This document shows, piece by piece, positions 1 through 6,208 of a stretch of 39,566 nt of DNA. The position numbers were made by a program, and so were the translations under genes. Origin of the DNA: CAZRHH01 sp964599885 (GTDB taxonomy: Bacteria; Chloroflexota; Dehalococcoidia; DSTF01; JACRBR01); NCBI GenBank assembly GCA_964599885.1, contig CAZRHH010000023.1:1-39566 (forward strand), given 5' to 3'. How positions within the stretch are numbered: the stretch's first letter is position 1; every line of letters starts with the position of its first letter. The notes below the pieces were generated by a model. The model ran no database searches, had not been told where the DNA came from, and worked only from the letters and a program-made list of their open reading frames with translations.

Positions 1-324
1 CACGTCGCCGAACCCCACGCGCTAACGCAGGCCGAATGGATCCGCACCGTGGGCGACGCCGCCGGCTGGCGCGGCGACATCGTCGAAGCGCCGCGCGAAG
101 CGCTGCCGAAGCACCTCGCGCTCGATCTCGACTTCGCCCACGATCTGGACGTCGACTCCAGCCATATCCGCGACGAACTTGGCTACGCCGAACGCGTGCC
201 CATGCGGGAGTGGCTGCGCCGCTCCATCGACTGGGAACGCGCGAATCCGCCGCAGAGGATCAAGCCGGTGTGGATCGACTTCTCGCTTGATGATGCGGCA
301 CGACGTGCGATCGGTGATGGGTGA
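1..324 (+). CDS. NAD-dependent epimerase/dehydratase-like protein, C-terminal fragment
   Basis: The reading frame is open from the first base of the window and stops at TGA 322-324, so only about the last 107 residues are present. The C-terminal pattern D-S-S-H-I-R-D-E-L-G-Y followed by an L-R-R-S-I-D-W-E-R segment resembles the end of extended short-chain NAD(P)-dependent sugar epimerases, where a conserved S-x-x-R-x-E-L-G-Y motif precedes a final helix with a Trp-Glu pair. The Rossmann fold and catalytic Tyr-Lys lie outside the window. The substrate cannot be judged. The gene converges on the small gene at 339-695 with only 14 bases between them. Assignment to the superfamily is an inference from the tail alone. 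Confidence 0.6.
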   Translation, partial: HVAEPHALTQAEWIRTVGDAAGWRGDIVEAPREALPKHLALDLDFAHDLDVDSSHIRDELGYAERVPMREWLRRSIDWERANPPQRIKPVWIDFSLDDAARRAIGDG

Positions 325-338
325 ACTGCGCCGGTCAG

Positions 339-695
339 CTAAGCGAACGCGCCGGCAAGCTCGTACTGAGGCACGTCCGGTAGCCAGGCTTCGGCGCTGA
401 CATCTTCTGGCGTCACATCCGCAAGCGACTCCGCCGCTTCCAGCACCACGGCTTCTTTCCGCGGCAGCGGCAGCGCGCGCGACTCCTGCACGAAGCGCGT
501 CACTTCCGGCGCGTTCGCCTGGAATAGCTGGGCGATGAACCCGCCCCAGAGCGCTGTCATCACGTCAGAAAGCAGTGATGCCGCCCCGCCGGAGGACGGC
601 GGCTGCACGGCACGCGGCATCCATCGGCGCGTCTCGGCGTCGAGGTACGCGGCCCACAGGTTCGTGTTGGCGACGGTGGGATCGGGCGCGTTCAT
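339..695 (-). CDS. Conserved hypothetical protein, 118 aa
   Basis: I do not recognise this protein. A longer open frame reaches 893, but the start at 695 (MNAPDPTV...) is chosen because a strong ribosome site, GGAGGG, lies five bases upstream. The product is mostly helical and hydrophilic, with a moderately hydrophobic centre near residues 45-65 (SDVMTALWGGFIAQLFQ) and an acidic C-terminus. The layout loosely recalls small PHA-synthase-associated or phasin-like proteins, but no motif supports that. It lies downstream of hisA on the same strand, separated by a 210-base leader that holds a multi-branched inverted repeat and a T-run, so it may be controlled separately from hisA. Confidence 0.6.
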   Translation of the reverse strand: MNAPDPTVANTNLWAAYLDAETRRWMPRAVQPPSSGGAASLLSDVMTALWGGFIAQLFQANAPEVTRFVQESRALPLPRKEAVVLEAAESLADVTPEDVSAEAWLPDVPQYELAGAFA

Positions 696-711
696 GGTTG
701 CCCTCCGGAGA

Positions 712-795
712 AAAAATGGAGGCGGGCCGGCGAACGGGGAATCCGTTCCGTCGAAGGGTGGTGTTTCGTCTCCTACGAATGATCCACCGGCCCGC
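712..795 (-). promoter_or_regulatory. Structured leader / attenuator-like element
   Basis: Between hisA and the 118-aa gene lies a nested inverted repeat. An outer perfect 9-bp stem pairs 722-730 with 787-795. Inside it are a 6-bp hairpin (732-737 with 743-748) and a 5-bp hairpin (765-769 with 775-779). In the direction of the gene the GC-rich outer stem is followed within about ten bases by a run of six T, then by the GGAGGG ribosome site. This is the layout of an intrinsic terminator or attenuator placed just before a coding region. It may instead simply end hisA transcription. The pairing is visible; the regulatory role is inferred. Confidence 0.4.
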
Positions 796-905
796 GAAGG
801 GGGTTGGGGACTTGCAGCGTAGGCCCACTGTAGTGACGCCCTCGCTACAACGGAAGGCGCGACGTTGCGGGAGTATTGCATCGGGGCAGCCAAACGCCGG
901 TCCGA

Positions 906-1649
906 CTACTCACGGATCGCGTCCAGCGCCGCGGACAGGTCGATCCGTCCGTCGTACAACGCAGTGCCGCTGATCACGCCCTCCAAACCGAACTTCGACA
1001 CCGCCACGACGTCATCGATCGACGTGATCCCGCCAGCATAGATCAGCGGCGCCACGCCGTTATCCGAGCCCGCGGCCGATGACACAAGCTCAACGATCGT
1101 GCCCACATGCTCGACGTCCGGATGTCCCAGCATCCCGTCGCGGCTGATGTCCGTGTAGATGAAGTGTTCAACGCCGAGCGTCGCCATATCGCGGATGAAG
1201 CTATCGACGGGCACATCGCTCGTCTCGATCCAGCCCTTCACCGCCGCCTTGCCGCCGCGCGCGTCAACCGCGACAGCGATCTTCGCGCGATGCTTGATCA
1301 TCGCCCGCTCGACCTCCTCCGGCTTTTCGACCGCGAGGGTGCCGATGACGATGCGATCGGCGCCCGAGTCCGCCCAGCGGTGGATCGCCTCGTGGCTGCG
1401 CACGCCGCCGGCGACCTGCACCGGCACACCGGCCTCCATCACGATGCGGCGAATGACGGCGTCGTTCACCGGCCGCCCTTCCTTCGCAGCGTCCAGATCG
1501 ACGACGTGCAACCGGCGCGCGCCCTCGCCGACCCAGTGCTGCGCCATCGCCACGGGGTCAACGCCGAACACCGTCTCGCGCTCGTAGTCGCCCTGCACAA
1601 GCTGCACGCACTTTCCGCCGCGGATATCGATCGCCGGTATCACGTCCAT
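906..1649 (-). CDS. hisA: Phosphoribosylformimino-5-aminoimidazole carboxamide ribotide isomerase HisA
   Basis: HisA performs the Amadori isomerisation of ProFAR to PRFAR in histidine biosynthesis, in the cytoplasm. The 247-residue length is normal for this (beta/alpha)8 barrel. The acid/base aspartates are visible as D8 in IPAIDIRGGKCVQL and D129 in VAVDARGG. The phosphate-binding glycines (QVAGGVRS near 79-84, YAGGITS and GVISGTALY near the end) and the TDISRDGML loop are also present. The next step needs HisH and HisF: hisH lies 25 kb away on the same strand at 26440, and hisF is not in the window. The gene is divergent from the thioredoxin C-half that begins 26 bases upstream, at a proposed inversion breakpoint. 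Confidence 0.95.
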   Translation of the reverse strand: MDVIPAIDIRGGKCVQLVQGDYERETVFGVDPVAMAQHWVGEGARRLHVVDLDAAKEGRPVNDAVIRRIVMEAGVPVQVAGGVRSHEAIHRWADSGADRIVIGTLAVEKPEEVERAMIKHRAKIAVAVDARGGKAAVKGWIETSDVPVDSFIRDMATLGVEHFIYTDISRDGMLGHPDVEHVGTIVELVSSAAGSDNGVAPLIYAGGITSIDDVVAVSKFGLEGVISGTALYDGRIDLSAALDAIRE

Positions 1650-1674
1650 GCAGCGATCATAGACGTTCTCGACG

Positions 1675-2277
1675 CGCGAGAGAACGGCGATCCAGTTCCT
1701 GTTGAAGGAAGCGACGCCCGACGCGTTGCTTCCGGGGAAGATGGAGATGCTGCGCGCGGAGGACGCGCCCGGCGCCGTCTGCTACCGCGTCACGCCCGAG
1801 CTGTACCTTGGCTATCAGCGCGGGTTGATCGGCAATGTGGCGGATGTGAAGCCCGATGCGGCGGCTACGTATCGTGACCCGGGCATGCACATGGACGGCT
1901 GCGCATACCTCGATGGCGACTGGCTGCTCTCCGGGGAGTACGCGGCGCGCCCCGCCGGGGCCGGAGCGCTGAGCAAGATCACCGTGCCGTACATGGCCAA
2001 GGAAGTGAATCTCGTCATCCACCCGCCGACGTACGGTGGCGACGCCGTAATCAGCGTCACGCAGGACGGCGCTTCGCTCGCCGCCGAAGATGCGGGTGCC
2101 GATGTCAACGCCGGTGGCGCAACGGCGATCATCACCGTCGACGCGCCGAAGATGTACCGCATCGTCAACAACCGCGAGATCGGCCGCCATGAGTTGACGC
2201 TGGCGACGACCTCGGACGGCGTCGCGCTGTACGCGTTTACGTTTACGTCGTGCCTGACGACTCCTCCTTCACCCTAA
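1675..2277 (+). pseudogene. DipZ-type thioredoxin-like protein, detached C-terminal half
   Basis: The frame reads R-E-R-T-A-I-Q-F-L-L-K-E-A from about 1675 and runs to the stop at 2277. It matches the C-terminal beta-sandwich domain that follows the thioredoxin domain in DipZ-like redox proteins: L-G-Y-Q-R near the start, D-G-D-W-L-L-S-G-E-Y in the middle, a V-N-L-V-I-H-P strand, G-A-D-V-N and a final Y-A-F-T-F. No thioredoxin domain precedes it; there is an in-frame TAG at 1660-1662, and no convincing ribosome site before TTG 1702 or ATG 1744. The matching N-terminal half is at 27170-27616 on the other strand and stops where this piece begins. I read it as half of one broken gene. A separately expressed small domain protein is possible but less likely. 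Confidence 0.7.
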
Positions 2278-2532
2278 GCGAACGCAGCGGGGCGGGGGGG
2301 CGACGGCGGACGGCATACGGGTATCAAGCTGATCACGGCATGGACTGGGGGTTACACGGAGTTCTGGCAGGCTCGGAGCCCACACCCGTGCGCTCAATCT
2401 CGTCCCTGCTCCTCGACCGATGCCTCATTCTCGAATCAATCAGCGGCAGACCGTGGACGGCGCTCGGGTGCCAGGTGCAGCACCGCTTCGGGCTGACATG
2501 GGGGCCAATGCCGATCGCAGCGTCGAGTTCCC
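2278..2532. other. Intergenic region, no gene recognised
   Basis: This 255-base gap separates the convergent thioredoxin fragment and the aldo/keto reductase. It contains a run of seven G near 2293-2299. I see no ribosome site, recognisable protein or clear hairpin terminator. Open frames crossing it have no family resemblance. Confidence 0.5.
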
Positions 2533-3543
2533 TTACACCCTGAACGGGTGCGGGCCGAACTCCGCCTCGTAGAACGGCGCGACGGAATCGCCGCGGCGGG
2601 CGACGCGGTTGATCGCACGGAAGTCGTCGTCGGTGAACGTGACATCGACGGCGCCGAGGTTGTCCTCGAGCTGCTCCATCGTGCGCGGGCCGATGATCGG
2701 GCTCGTGACGCCGGGCTGCTGCATCACCCACGCGAGCGAGAACTGCGACATCGTCACGCCCTTCTCCTCGGCCATCGGACGCAGGCCGTCGATGACGTCG
2801 TAGATCCGCTCGTTCATGCGGCGGCGGTACAGCGGGTTGCTCTGATCCCCGAAGCGCGTGTCGGCGCCGGGCTCCTCGCCACGCTGGTACTTGCCGGTGA
2901 GCAGACCGCCGGCGAGCGGGCTCCACGGGATCGTCGCGAATCCGTACGTCCGCGCCATCGGCAGCAGCTCGCGCTCGATGCGGCGGTCGAGCAGGTTGTA
3001 CGGCGGCTGTTCGCAGACGAATCGGTTGAGGCCGAGCTCCTTCGCGACCCAGAGCGCTTCGACGAGCTGCCAGGCGGCGTACGTGCTGCTGCCGACGTAG
3101 CGCACCTTGCCGGAACGGATCAGATCGTCGAGCGCTCGCAGCGTCTCGTCGATCGGGATGTCGGGTTGCGGGCGATGGATCTGGTAGAGGTCGATGTAGT
3201 CGGTCTGCAGGCGGCGCAGACTCGCTTCGCACTGCCCGATGATGTGGCGGCGGCTGTTGCCGAGGTCGTTGACGCCCTCGCCCATCTTGCCGTGCACCTT
3301 CGTCGCGAGGACGACGTCGTTGCGCTTGCCGTTGCGCTTGAACGCCTCGCCGGTGACCTCTTCGCTGCGGCCGGTGCTGTAGACGTTGGCGGTGTCGATG
3401 AAGTTGATGCCGGCGTCGAGCGCGCGGTCGATGATGTCGTACGACTCGGCGGCCTGCGTCTTGCCGCCGAACATCATGCAGCCGAGGCAGAGATTGCTGA
3501 CTTTGACGCCGGTGCGTCCGAAGTTGCGGTACTCGATTGGCAT
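2533..3543 (-). CDS. Aldo/keto reductase
   Basis: This 336-residue NAD(P)H-dependent oxidoreductase belongs to the aldo/keto reductase superfamily, in the YghZ/Kv-beta-like group (FGRTGVKVSNLCLGCMMFGG at the N-terminus). The full catalytic tetrad is visible: D50 (FIDTAN), Y55, K82 (ATKVHGK) and H123 (QIHRP). The nucleotide-phosphate segment near the C-terminus (SPIIGPRTMEQLEDNL) is typical. The open frame extends to 3780, but the start at 3543 is preferred because AGGAGA lies seven bases upstream and the upstream frame runs through a dispersed repeat. The substrate cannot be inferred. It is divergent from the membrane protein gene at 3680. Confidence 0.9.
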   Translation of the reverse strand: MPIEYRNFGRTGVKVSNLCLGCMMFGGKTQAAESYDIIDRALDAGINFIDTANVYSTGRSEEVTGEAFKRNGKRNDVVLATKVHGKMGEGVNDLGNSRRHIIGQCEASLRRLQTDYIDLYQIHRPQPDIPIDETLRALDDLIRSGKVRYVGSSTYAAWQLVEALWVAKELGLNRFVCEQPPYNLLDRRIERELLPMARTYGFATIPWSPLAGGLLTGKYQRGEEPGADTRFGDQSNPLYRRRMNERIYDVIDGLRPMAEEKGVTMSQFSLAWVMQQPGVTSPIIGPRTMEQLEDNLGAVDVTFTDDDFRAINRVARRGDSVAPFYEAEFGPHPFRV

Positions 3544-3569
3544 AGCGCGTCTCCTGTGTGGTGGTGGAC

Positions 3570-3597
3570 TGGTGTTTGGTGTCTGGTGTTTGGTGGT
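3570..3597 (+). repeat. Dispersed intergenic repeat, TGGTGTTTGGTGTCTGGTG family
   Basis: The 19-base word TGGTGTTTGGTGTCTGGTG occurs here at 3570-3588 and continues as further TGGTG units to 3597. The same 19-mer occurs exactly at 35261-35279 and, in reverse complement, at 13815-13833. All three copies are between genes. Confidence 0.8.
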
Positions 3598-3643
3598 CGT
3601 TGATTGTGGCTCAGGTGGGCGTATGAGGGTAGGGCGGGTTGGA

Positions 3644-3659
3644 GGGCGCTTCGGCGCCC
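3644..3659. other. Perfect GC hairpin with TTCG loop
   Basis: GGGCGC and GCGCCC close a TTCG tetraloop, an unusually stable RNA hairpin. It sits between divergent genes, directly upstream of the putative -10 element at 3663-3671. There is no T-run, so it need not be a terminator. Confidence 0.5.
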
Positions 3660-3662
3660 GTC

Positions 3663-3671
3663 TGCTAGGAT
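3663..3671 (+). promoter_or_regulatory. Extended -10 promoter, near-leaderless start
   Basis: TGCTAGGAT matches an extended -10 (TGn plus TAGGAT). It ends nine bases before the ATG at 3680, so transcription would begin at or just before the start codon. No ribosome site is visible, which fits a leaderless message. Confidence 0.45.
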
Positions 3672-3679
3672 CGCTGCCT

Positions 3680-4433
3680 ATGGATACGAAGTGGAAGATC
3701 GTGCTGGTGATCGCCTTTGCGACCGCGATGGCGAACGTTGAGGCGGCGGCAGTGGCGTATCTGCGCGCGGCGTATGGCATCGACGACCTGGTGCGGGACC
3801 TGCCGACGGCGCCGGACCGGGCTGTTCGCGATCGAGCTGTCGCGCGAGGTGGCGACGCTCGTCATGCTGCTGTGCGTCGGTGCGCTGGCCGGACGGCGGC
3901 TGCAGGATCGCGCCGGATACTTCGTGCTGGCGTTCGGCGCCTGGGACATCGCCTACTACGGCTGGCTGGCGCTGTTCGAGGGCTGGCCGCGCTCGCCGTT
4001 CGACTGGGACGTGCTATTCCTGCTGCCGCTGCCGTGGTGGGGGCCGGTCATCGCGCCGGCAGCGATCGCGCTGATGATGTGCATCGGCGGCGTGGCGGCG
4101 GTGCTGCAAGTCGATCGCGGCGTCGAGTGGCGACTCAATCGCCTGAACGTCGGGCTGGCGGCGGCGGGGATCGTGATCGTGCTGTATACGTTCATGGCGG
4201 ATGCGATCGCGGCGCTGCCGGACGGCGTTGATGGCGTCGCGGAAGTGCGCCCGTCGGAGTTCCCGTGGGCGCTGTTCGTGTTGGGGTTTGCGATCATGGC
4301 GTGGGCGGGGCTGCGGGCTACGTGGCCCTCTTCGTCGGCAGTGCTTCGTATTCGCTATGCCGCTGCGCTGGAGGATGGAGGCGGCACCGATGACGCTGTG
4401 CGCCGCTTCGGGGCACTGGAAGATGGAGGCTAG
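3680..4433 (+). pseudogene. Polytopic membrane protein with an internal frameshift
   Basis: The N-terminus (MDTKWKIVLVIAFATAMANV..., a membrane helix) reads in one frame from ATG 3680 to about 3817. The rest (GLFAIELSREVATLVML...) continues in the next frame from about 3819 to 4433. One extra base near 3818-3821, inside CCGGACCGGG, accounts for the break. The downstream part has about five hydrophobic segments and aromatic loops (WDIAYYGW, WPRSPFDWD, PLPWWGPV). I do not know its function. The last 30 or so residues run into a hairpin repeat and are probably not ancestral. It is either a young pseudogene or a sequencing error; nothing else in it is damaged. Confidence 0.55.
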
Positions 4434-4478
4434 AAGCTGGACTGGCGCCCTCCAGCTTCCAACGTCTAGCTCCCAGTG
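4414..4478. repeat. Hairpin repeat of the GAAGCTGGA family, copy 1
   Basis: This imperfect 65-base inverted repeat has a perfect core GAAGCTGGA (4433-4441) against TCCAGCTTC (4451-4459) and outer arms CACTGG/CCAGTG. It lies between convergent genes and could act as a bidirectional terminator. A related hairpin is at 4815-4877, and single-arm relatives are at 10579-10632 and 27094-27126. Confidence 0.65.
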
Positions 4479-4505
4479 TCGCGTTGTTGGTGCAGCGGCG
4501 GCGTA

Positions 4506-4793
4506 CTACGCGACCAGCCGCCGCAATAGCGCCCGCAGCCTCGGCGTGCGCTTGAGGGCGTCGCGGAGGCCGACGATCTCGTCCTCGCCGATCATCAACG
4601 GGCCGCGCTGGAAGCGGCCGTCGAGGCTGTAGTAGCAGAAGCGGATCGTCAGCGCGCCGGCGTTCTCCGCGTCGGTGTACTCCATGAGCTGGATCGCCGG
4701 CTCATGATGCTCGGCTGAGCTGGCAGCTTCTTCGATGATCTGGCCGCGGCCCCAATGCATCGTGAACGGGCGGGGCGTCTTTCGATCGGGCAT
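4506..4793 (-). CDS. Conserved hypothetical protein, 95 aa
   Basis: This is a short soluble protein of unknown function (MPDRKTPRPFTMHWGRGQ...). The middle looks like a beta-sheet core (GALTIRFCYYSLDGRFQRGPLMIGEDEI) followed by an Arg-rich amphipathic helix (LRDALKRTPRLRALLRRLVA). No catalytic motif is visible. The open frame extends to 4892, but the start at 4793 is preferred because AGAGG lies about ten bases upstream and the upstream frame is repeat sequence. The gene is bracketed by two copies of the GAAGCTGGA-type hairpin (4414-4478 and 4815-4877) and diverges from tyrosyl-tRNA synthetase. Confidence 0.65.
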   Translation of the reverse strand: MPDRKTPRPFTMHWGRGQIIEEAASSAEHHEPAIQLMEYTDAENAGALTIRFCYYSLDGRFQRGPLMIGEDEIVGLRDALKRTPRLRALLRRLVA

Positions 4794-4814
4794 TTTTGGT
4801 GTTCCTCTCGGGGA

Positions 4815-4877
4815 CTGGATGCTCGAGGATGGAAGCCTGGACTCGCTGTCTCCCACGTTCCAGCTTCCAGCATCCAG
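4815..4877. repeat. Hairpin repeat of the GAAGCTGGA family, copy 2
   Basis: CTGGATGCT (4815-4823) is perfectly complementary to AGCATCCAG (4869-4877), with inner TGGAAGC/GCTTCCA arms. With copy 1 it brackets the 95-aa gene. It ends about 50 bases before the tyrS start. Confidence 0.65.
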
Positions 4878-4919
4878 CTTCCAGCCGTACATTGATGCGC
4901 AAAGCGCCGTAAACAGAAC

Positions 4920-4928
4920 TGGTATACA
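4920..4928 (+). promoter_or_regulatory. Extended -10 promoter of tyrS, leaderless geometry
   Basis: TGGTATACA is an extended -10 (TGn plus TATACA) ending at 4928. The ATG begins at 4934, about where transcription should start. No Shine-Dalgarno sequence is present, so a leaderless mRNA is likely. No good -35 is seen at normal spacing. Confidence 0.5.
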
Positions 4929-4933
4929 CCAAC

Positions 4934-6055
4934 ATGCCCGACACCGTCTCCACCATCACACGCAATCTCGAAGAAGTGCTGACGCGCGATGACCTCGAGC
5001 GGCTCGTCGCTTCGGGGACGCCGCTGCGGCACTACATCGGCTTCGAGATCTCGGGGAAGATTCACCTCGGCACCGGGCTGGTGTGCATGTCGAAGGTGAA
5101 GGACTTCGTCGACGCGGGCGTCCACTGCACAATCTTCCTCGCCGACTGGCACTCGTGGATCAACGACAAGCTTGGCGGCGATCGCGAGACGATCAGGCGC
5201 GTCGCGGTCGGCTACTTCATGACCGGGATGAAGGCGTCGTTCAAGGCCGTCGGCGGCGATCCGGCGAAGCTCAACTTCGTGCTCGGCAGCGACCTCTACC
5301 GCGACAACGACCGGTACTGGGCGACGCTCATCGACGTCAGCAAGAACACGACGCTGGCGCGGGTGCAACGCAGCATCGCGATCCTCGGCCGCAAGGAAGG
5401 CGAGTCCGTCGACTTCGCGAAGCTCATCTACCCGCCGATGCAGGTCGCCGACATCTTCGCGATGGGCGTCAACATCGCCCACGCCGGCATGGAACAGCGC
5501 AAGGCGCACGTCATCGCGCGCGACGTCGCGACGAAGATGCGCGTCTCGCCGCTGCTCGACGCCGCCGGCGCGCGCATCAAGCCGGTGTGCGTGCATCATC
5601 CGTTGCTCCTCGGCCTCAAGAAGCCGCCGATCTGGCCGCCGCCCCAGGAGGACGCCGGCGATTTCGGAGCGTCGATGAAGATGAGCAAGTCCGAGAAGAG
5701 TTCGGCGCTGTTCGTGCACGACACGCCGGACCAGATCCGCGCGAAAGTGCGCAAGGCGTTCTGCCCGCCCGACTCCGTGCGGTTCAACCCGGTGCTCGAC
5801 TGGGTGCGCAAGCTCATCTTCACGCGCGACGGCGAGTTCCGCATCGCACGCTCGGCAGACCACGGCGGCGATCTGCGATTCATCGATCCGGCGGAAGTCG
5901 ACGAGGCGTTCATCTCCGGCGCGCTGCATCCCGCCGATCTGAAGAACGGCGTCGCGGAGTGGCTCGTCGAGACGCTGGAGCCGGCGCGCGCCGCGTTCGC
6001 GTCGCCGGAGCACCAGGCGCTGATCGCCGAATTGGACGAACTGATCTCGCGCTAG
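4934..6055 (+). CDS. tyrS: Tyrosyl-tRNA synthetase, archaeal/eukaryotic-type
   Basis: This class I synthetase charges tRNA-Tyr with tyrosine. The 373-residue protein has the signature layout of the archaeal/eukaryotic form rather than the bacterial TyrS. The tyrosine pocket begins H-Y-I-G-F-E-I-S-G (33-41), followed by the HIGH equivalent H-L-G-T (44-47). YPPMQVADIF (166-175) is followed by an M-E-Q-R-K segment, and the KMSKS loop is complete at 249-253 (MKMSKSEKSS). There is no S4 RNA-binding domain at the C-terminus, which bacterial enzymes carry; the protein ends in a short helical domain. The gene stands alone, with its own putative leaderless promoter. Function is secure; the archaeal-type reading is from motif layout and the missing S4 domain. 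Confidence 0.9.
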   Translation: MPDTVSTITRNLEEVLTRDDLERLVASGTPLRHYIGFEISGKIHLGTGLVCMSKVKDFVDAGVHCTIFLADWHSWINDKLGGDRETIRRVAVGYFMTGMKASFKAVGGDPAKLNFVLGSDLYRDNDRYWATLIDVSKNTTLARVQRSIAILGRKEGESVDFAKLIYPPMQVADIFAMGVNIAHAGMEQRKAHVIARDVATKMRVSPLLDAAGARIKPVCVHHPLLLGLKKPPIWPPPQEDAGDFGASMKMSKSEKSSALFVHDTPDQIRAKVRKAFCPPDSVRFNPVLDWVRKLIFTRDGEFRIARSADHGGDLRFIDPAEVDEAFISGALHPADLKNGVAEWLVETLEPARAAFASPEHQALIAELDELISR

Positions 6056-6076
6056 TAGCGCCCGGAATCTGCGGTA

Positions 6077-6100
6077 GGGGCGGATCTACGTGTCCGCCCC
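6077..6100. repeat. Short hairpin repeat, GTAGGGGCGGA type
   Basis: GGGGCGGA (6077-6084) pairs perfectly with TCCGCCCC (6093-6100). The leading GTAGGG resembles the GTAGGGA elements at 13307-13332 and 13464-13486, so it probably belongs to the same dispersed hairpin family. It sits just past the tyrS stop and could also end its transcript. Confidence 0.55.
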
Positions 6101-6149
6101 GGTATCGCGAGCAGACACCACCAATGTCCGTGCGCTTTGAAAACGAACG

Positions 6150-6187
6150 AACGGGGCGATGCGTCCTCAGGTGCGCATCGACCCGTT
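6150..6187 (-). terminator. Intrinsic terminator of the GT-C-like gene
   Basis: AACGGG, one mismatch and CGATGCG on one arm pair with CGCATCG and CCCGTT on the other, around a ten-base loop (6164-6173). Read on the minus strand, the stem is followed by TCGTTCGTTTT. The element lies about 20 bases past the stop of the gene ending at 6209. Confidence 0.65.
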
Positions 6188-6208
6188 TGTCATGTGAGTA
6201 TCGGCAGG

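Noticed and set aside
735..800. Plus-strand AAGGGTGGT followed by TTCGTCTCC, resembling a T-box antiterminator
   Set aside because: No aminoacyl-tRNA synthetase or amino acid gene follows on the plus strand, no specifier stem is visible, and the better reading is a minus-strand leader.
1107..1877. Long plus-strand frame opposite hisA
   Set aside because: It lies antisense to hisA, crosses the hisA start and has a composition typical of shadow frames in GC-rich DNA (Arg/Ala/Asp-rich, no motif).
4649..6013. 454-codon minus-strand frame opposite tyrS
   Set aside because: It is antisense to a secure synthetase gene and rich in Arg/Asp/Val/Leu without any family resemblance.
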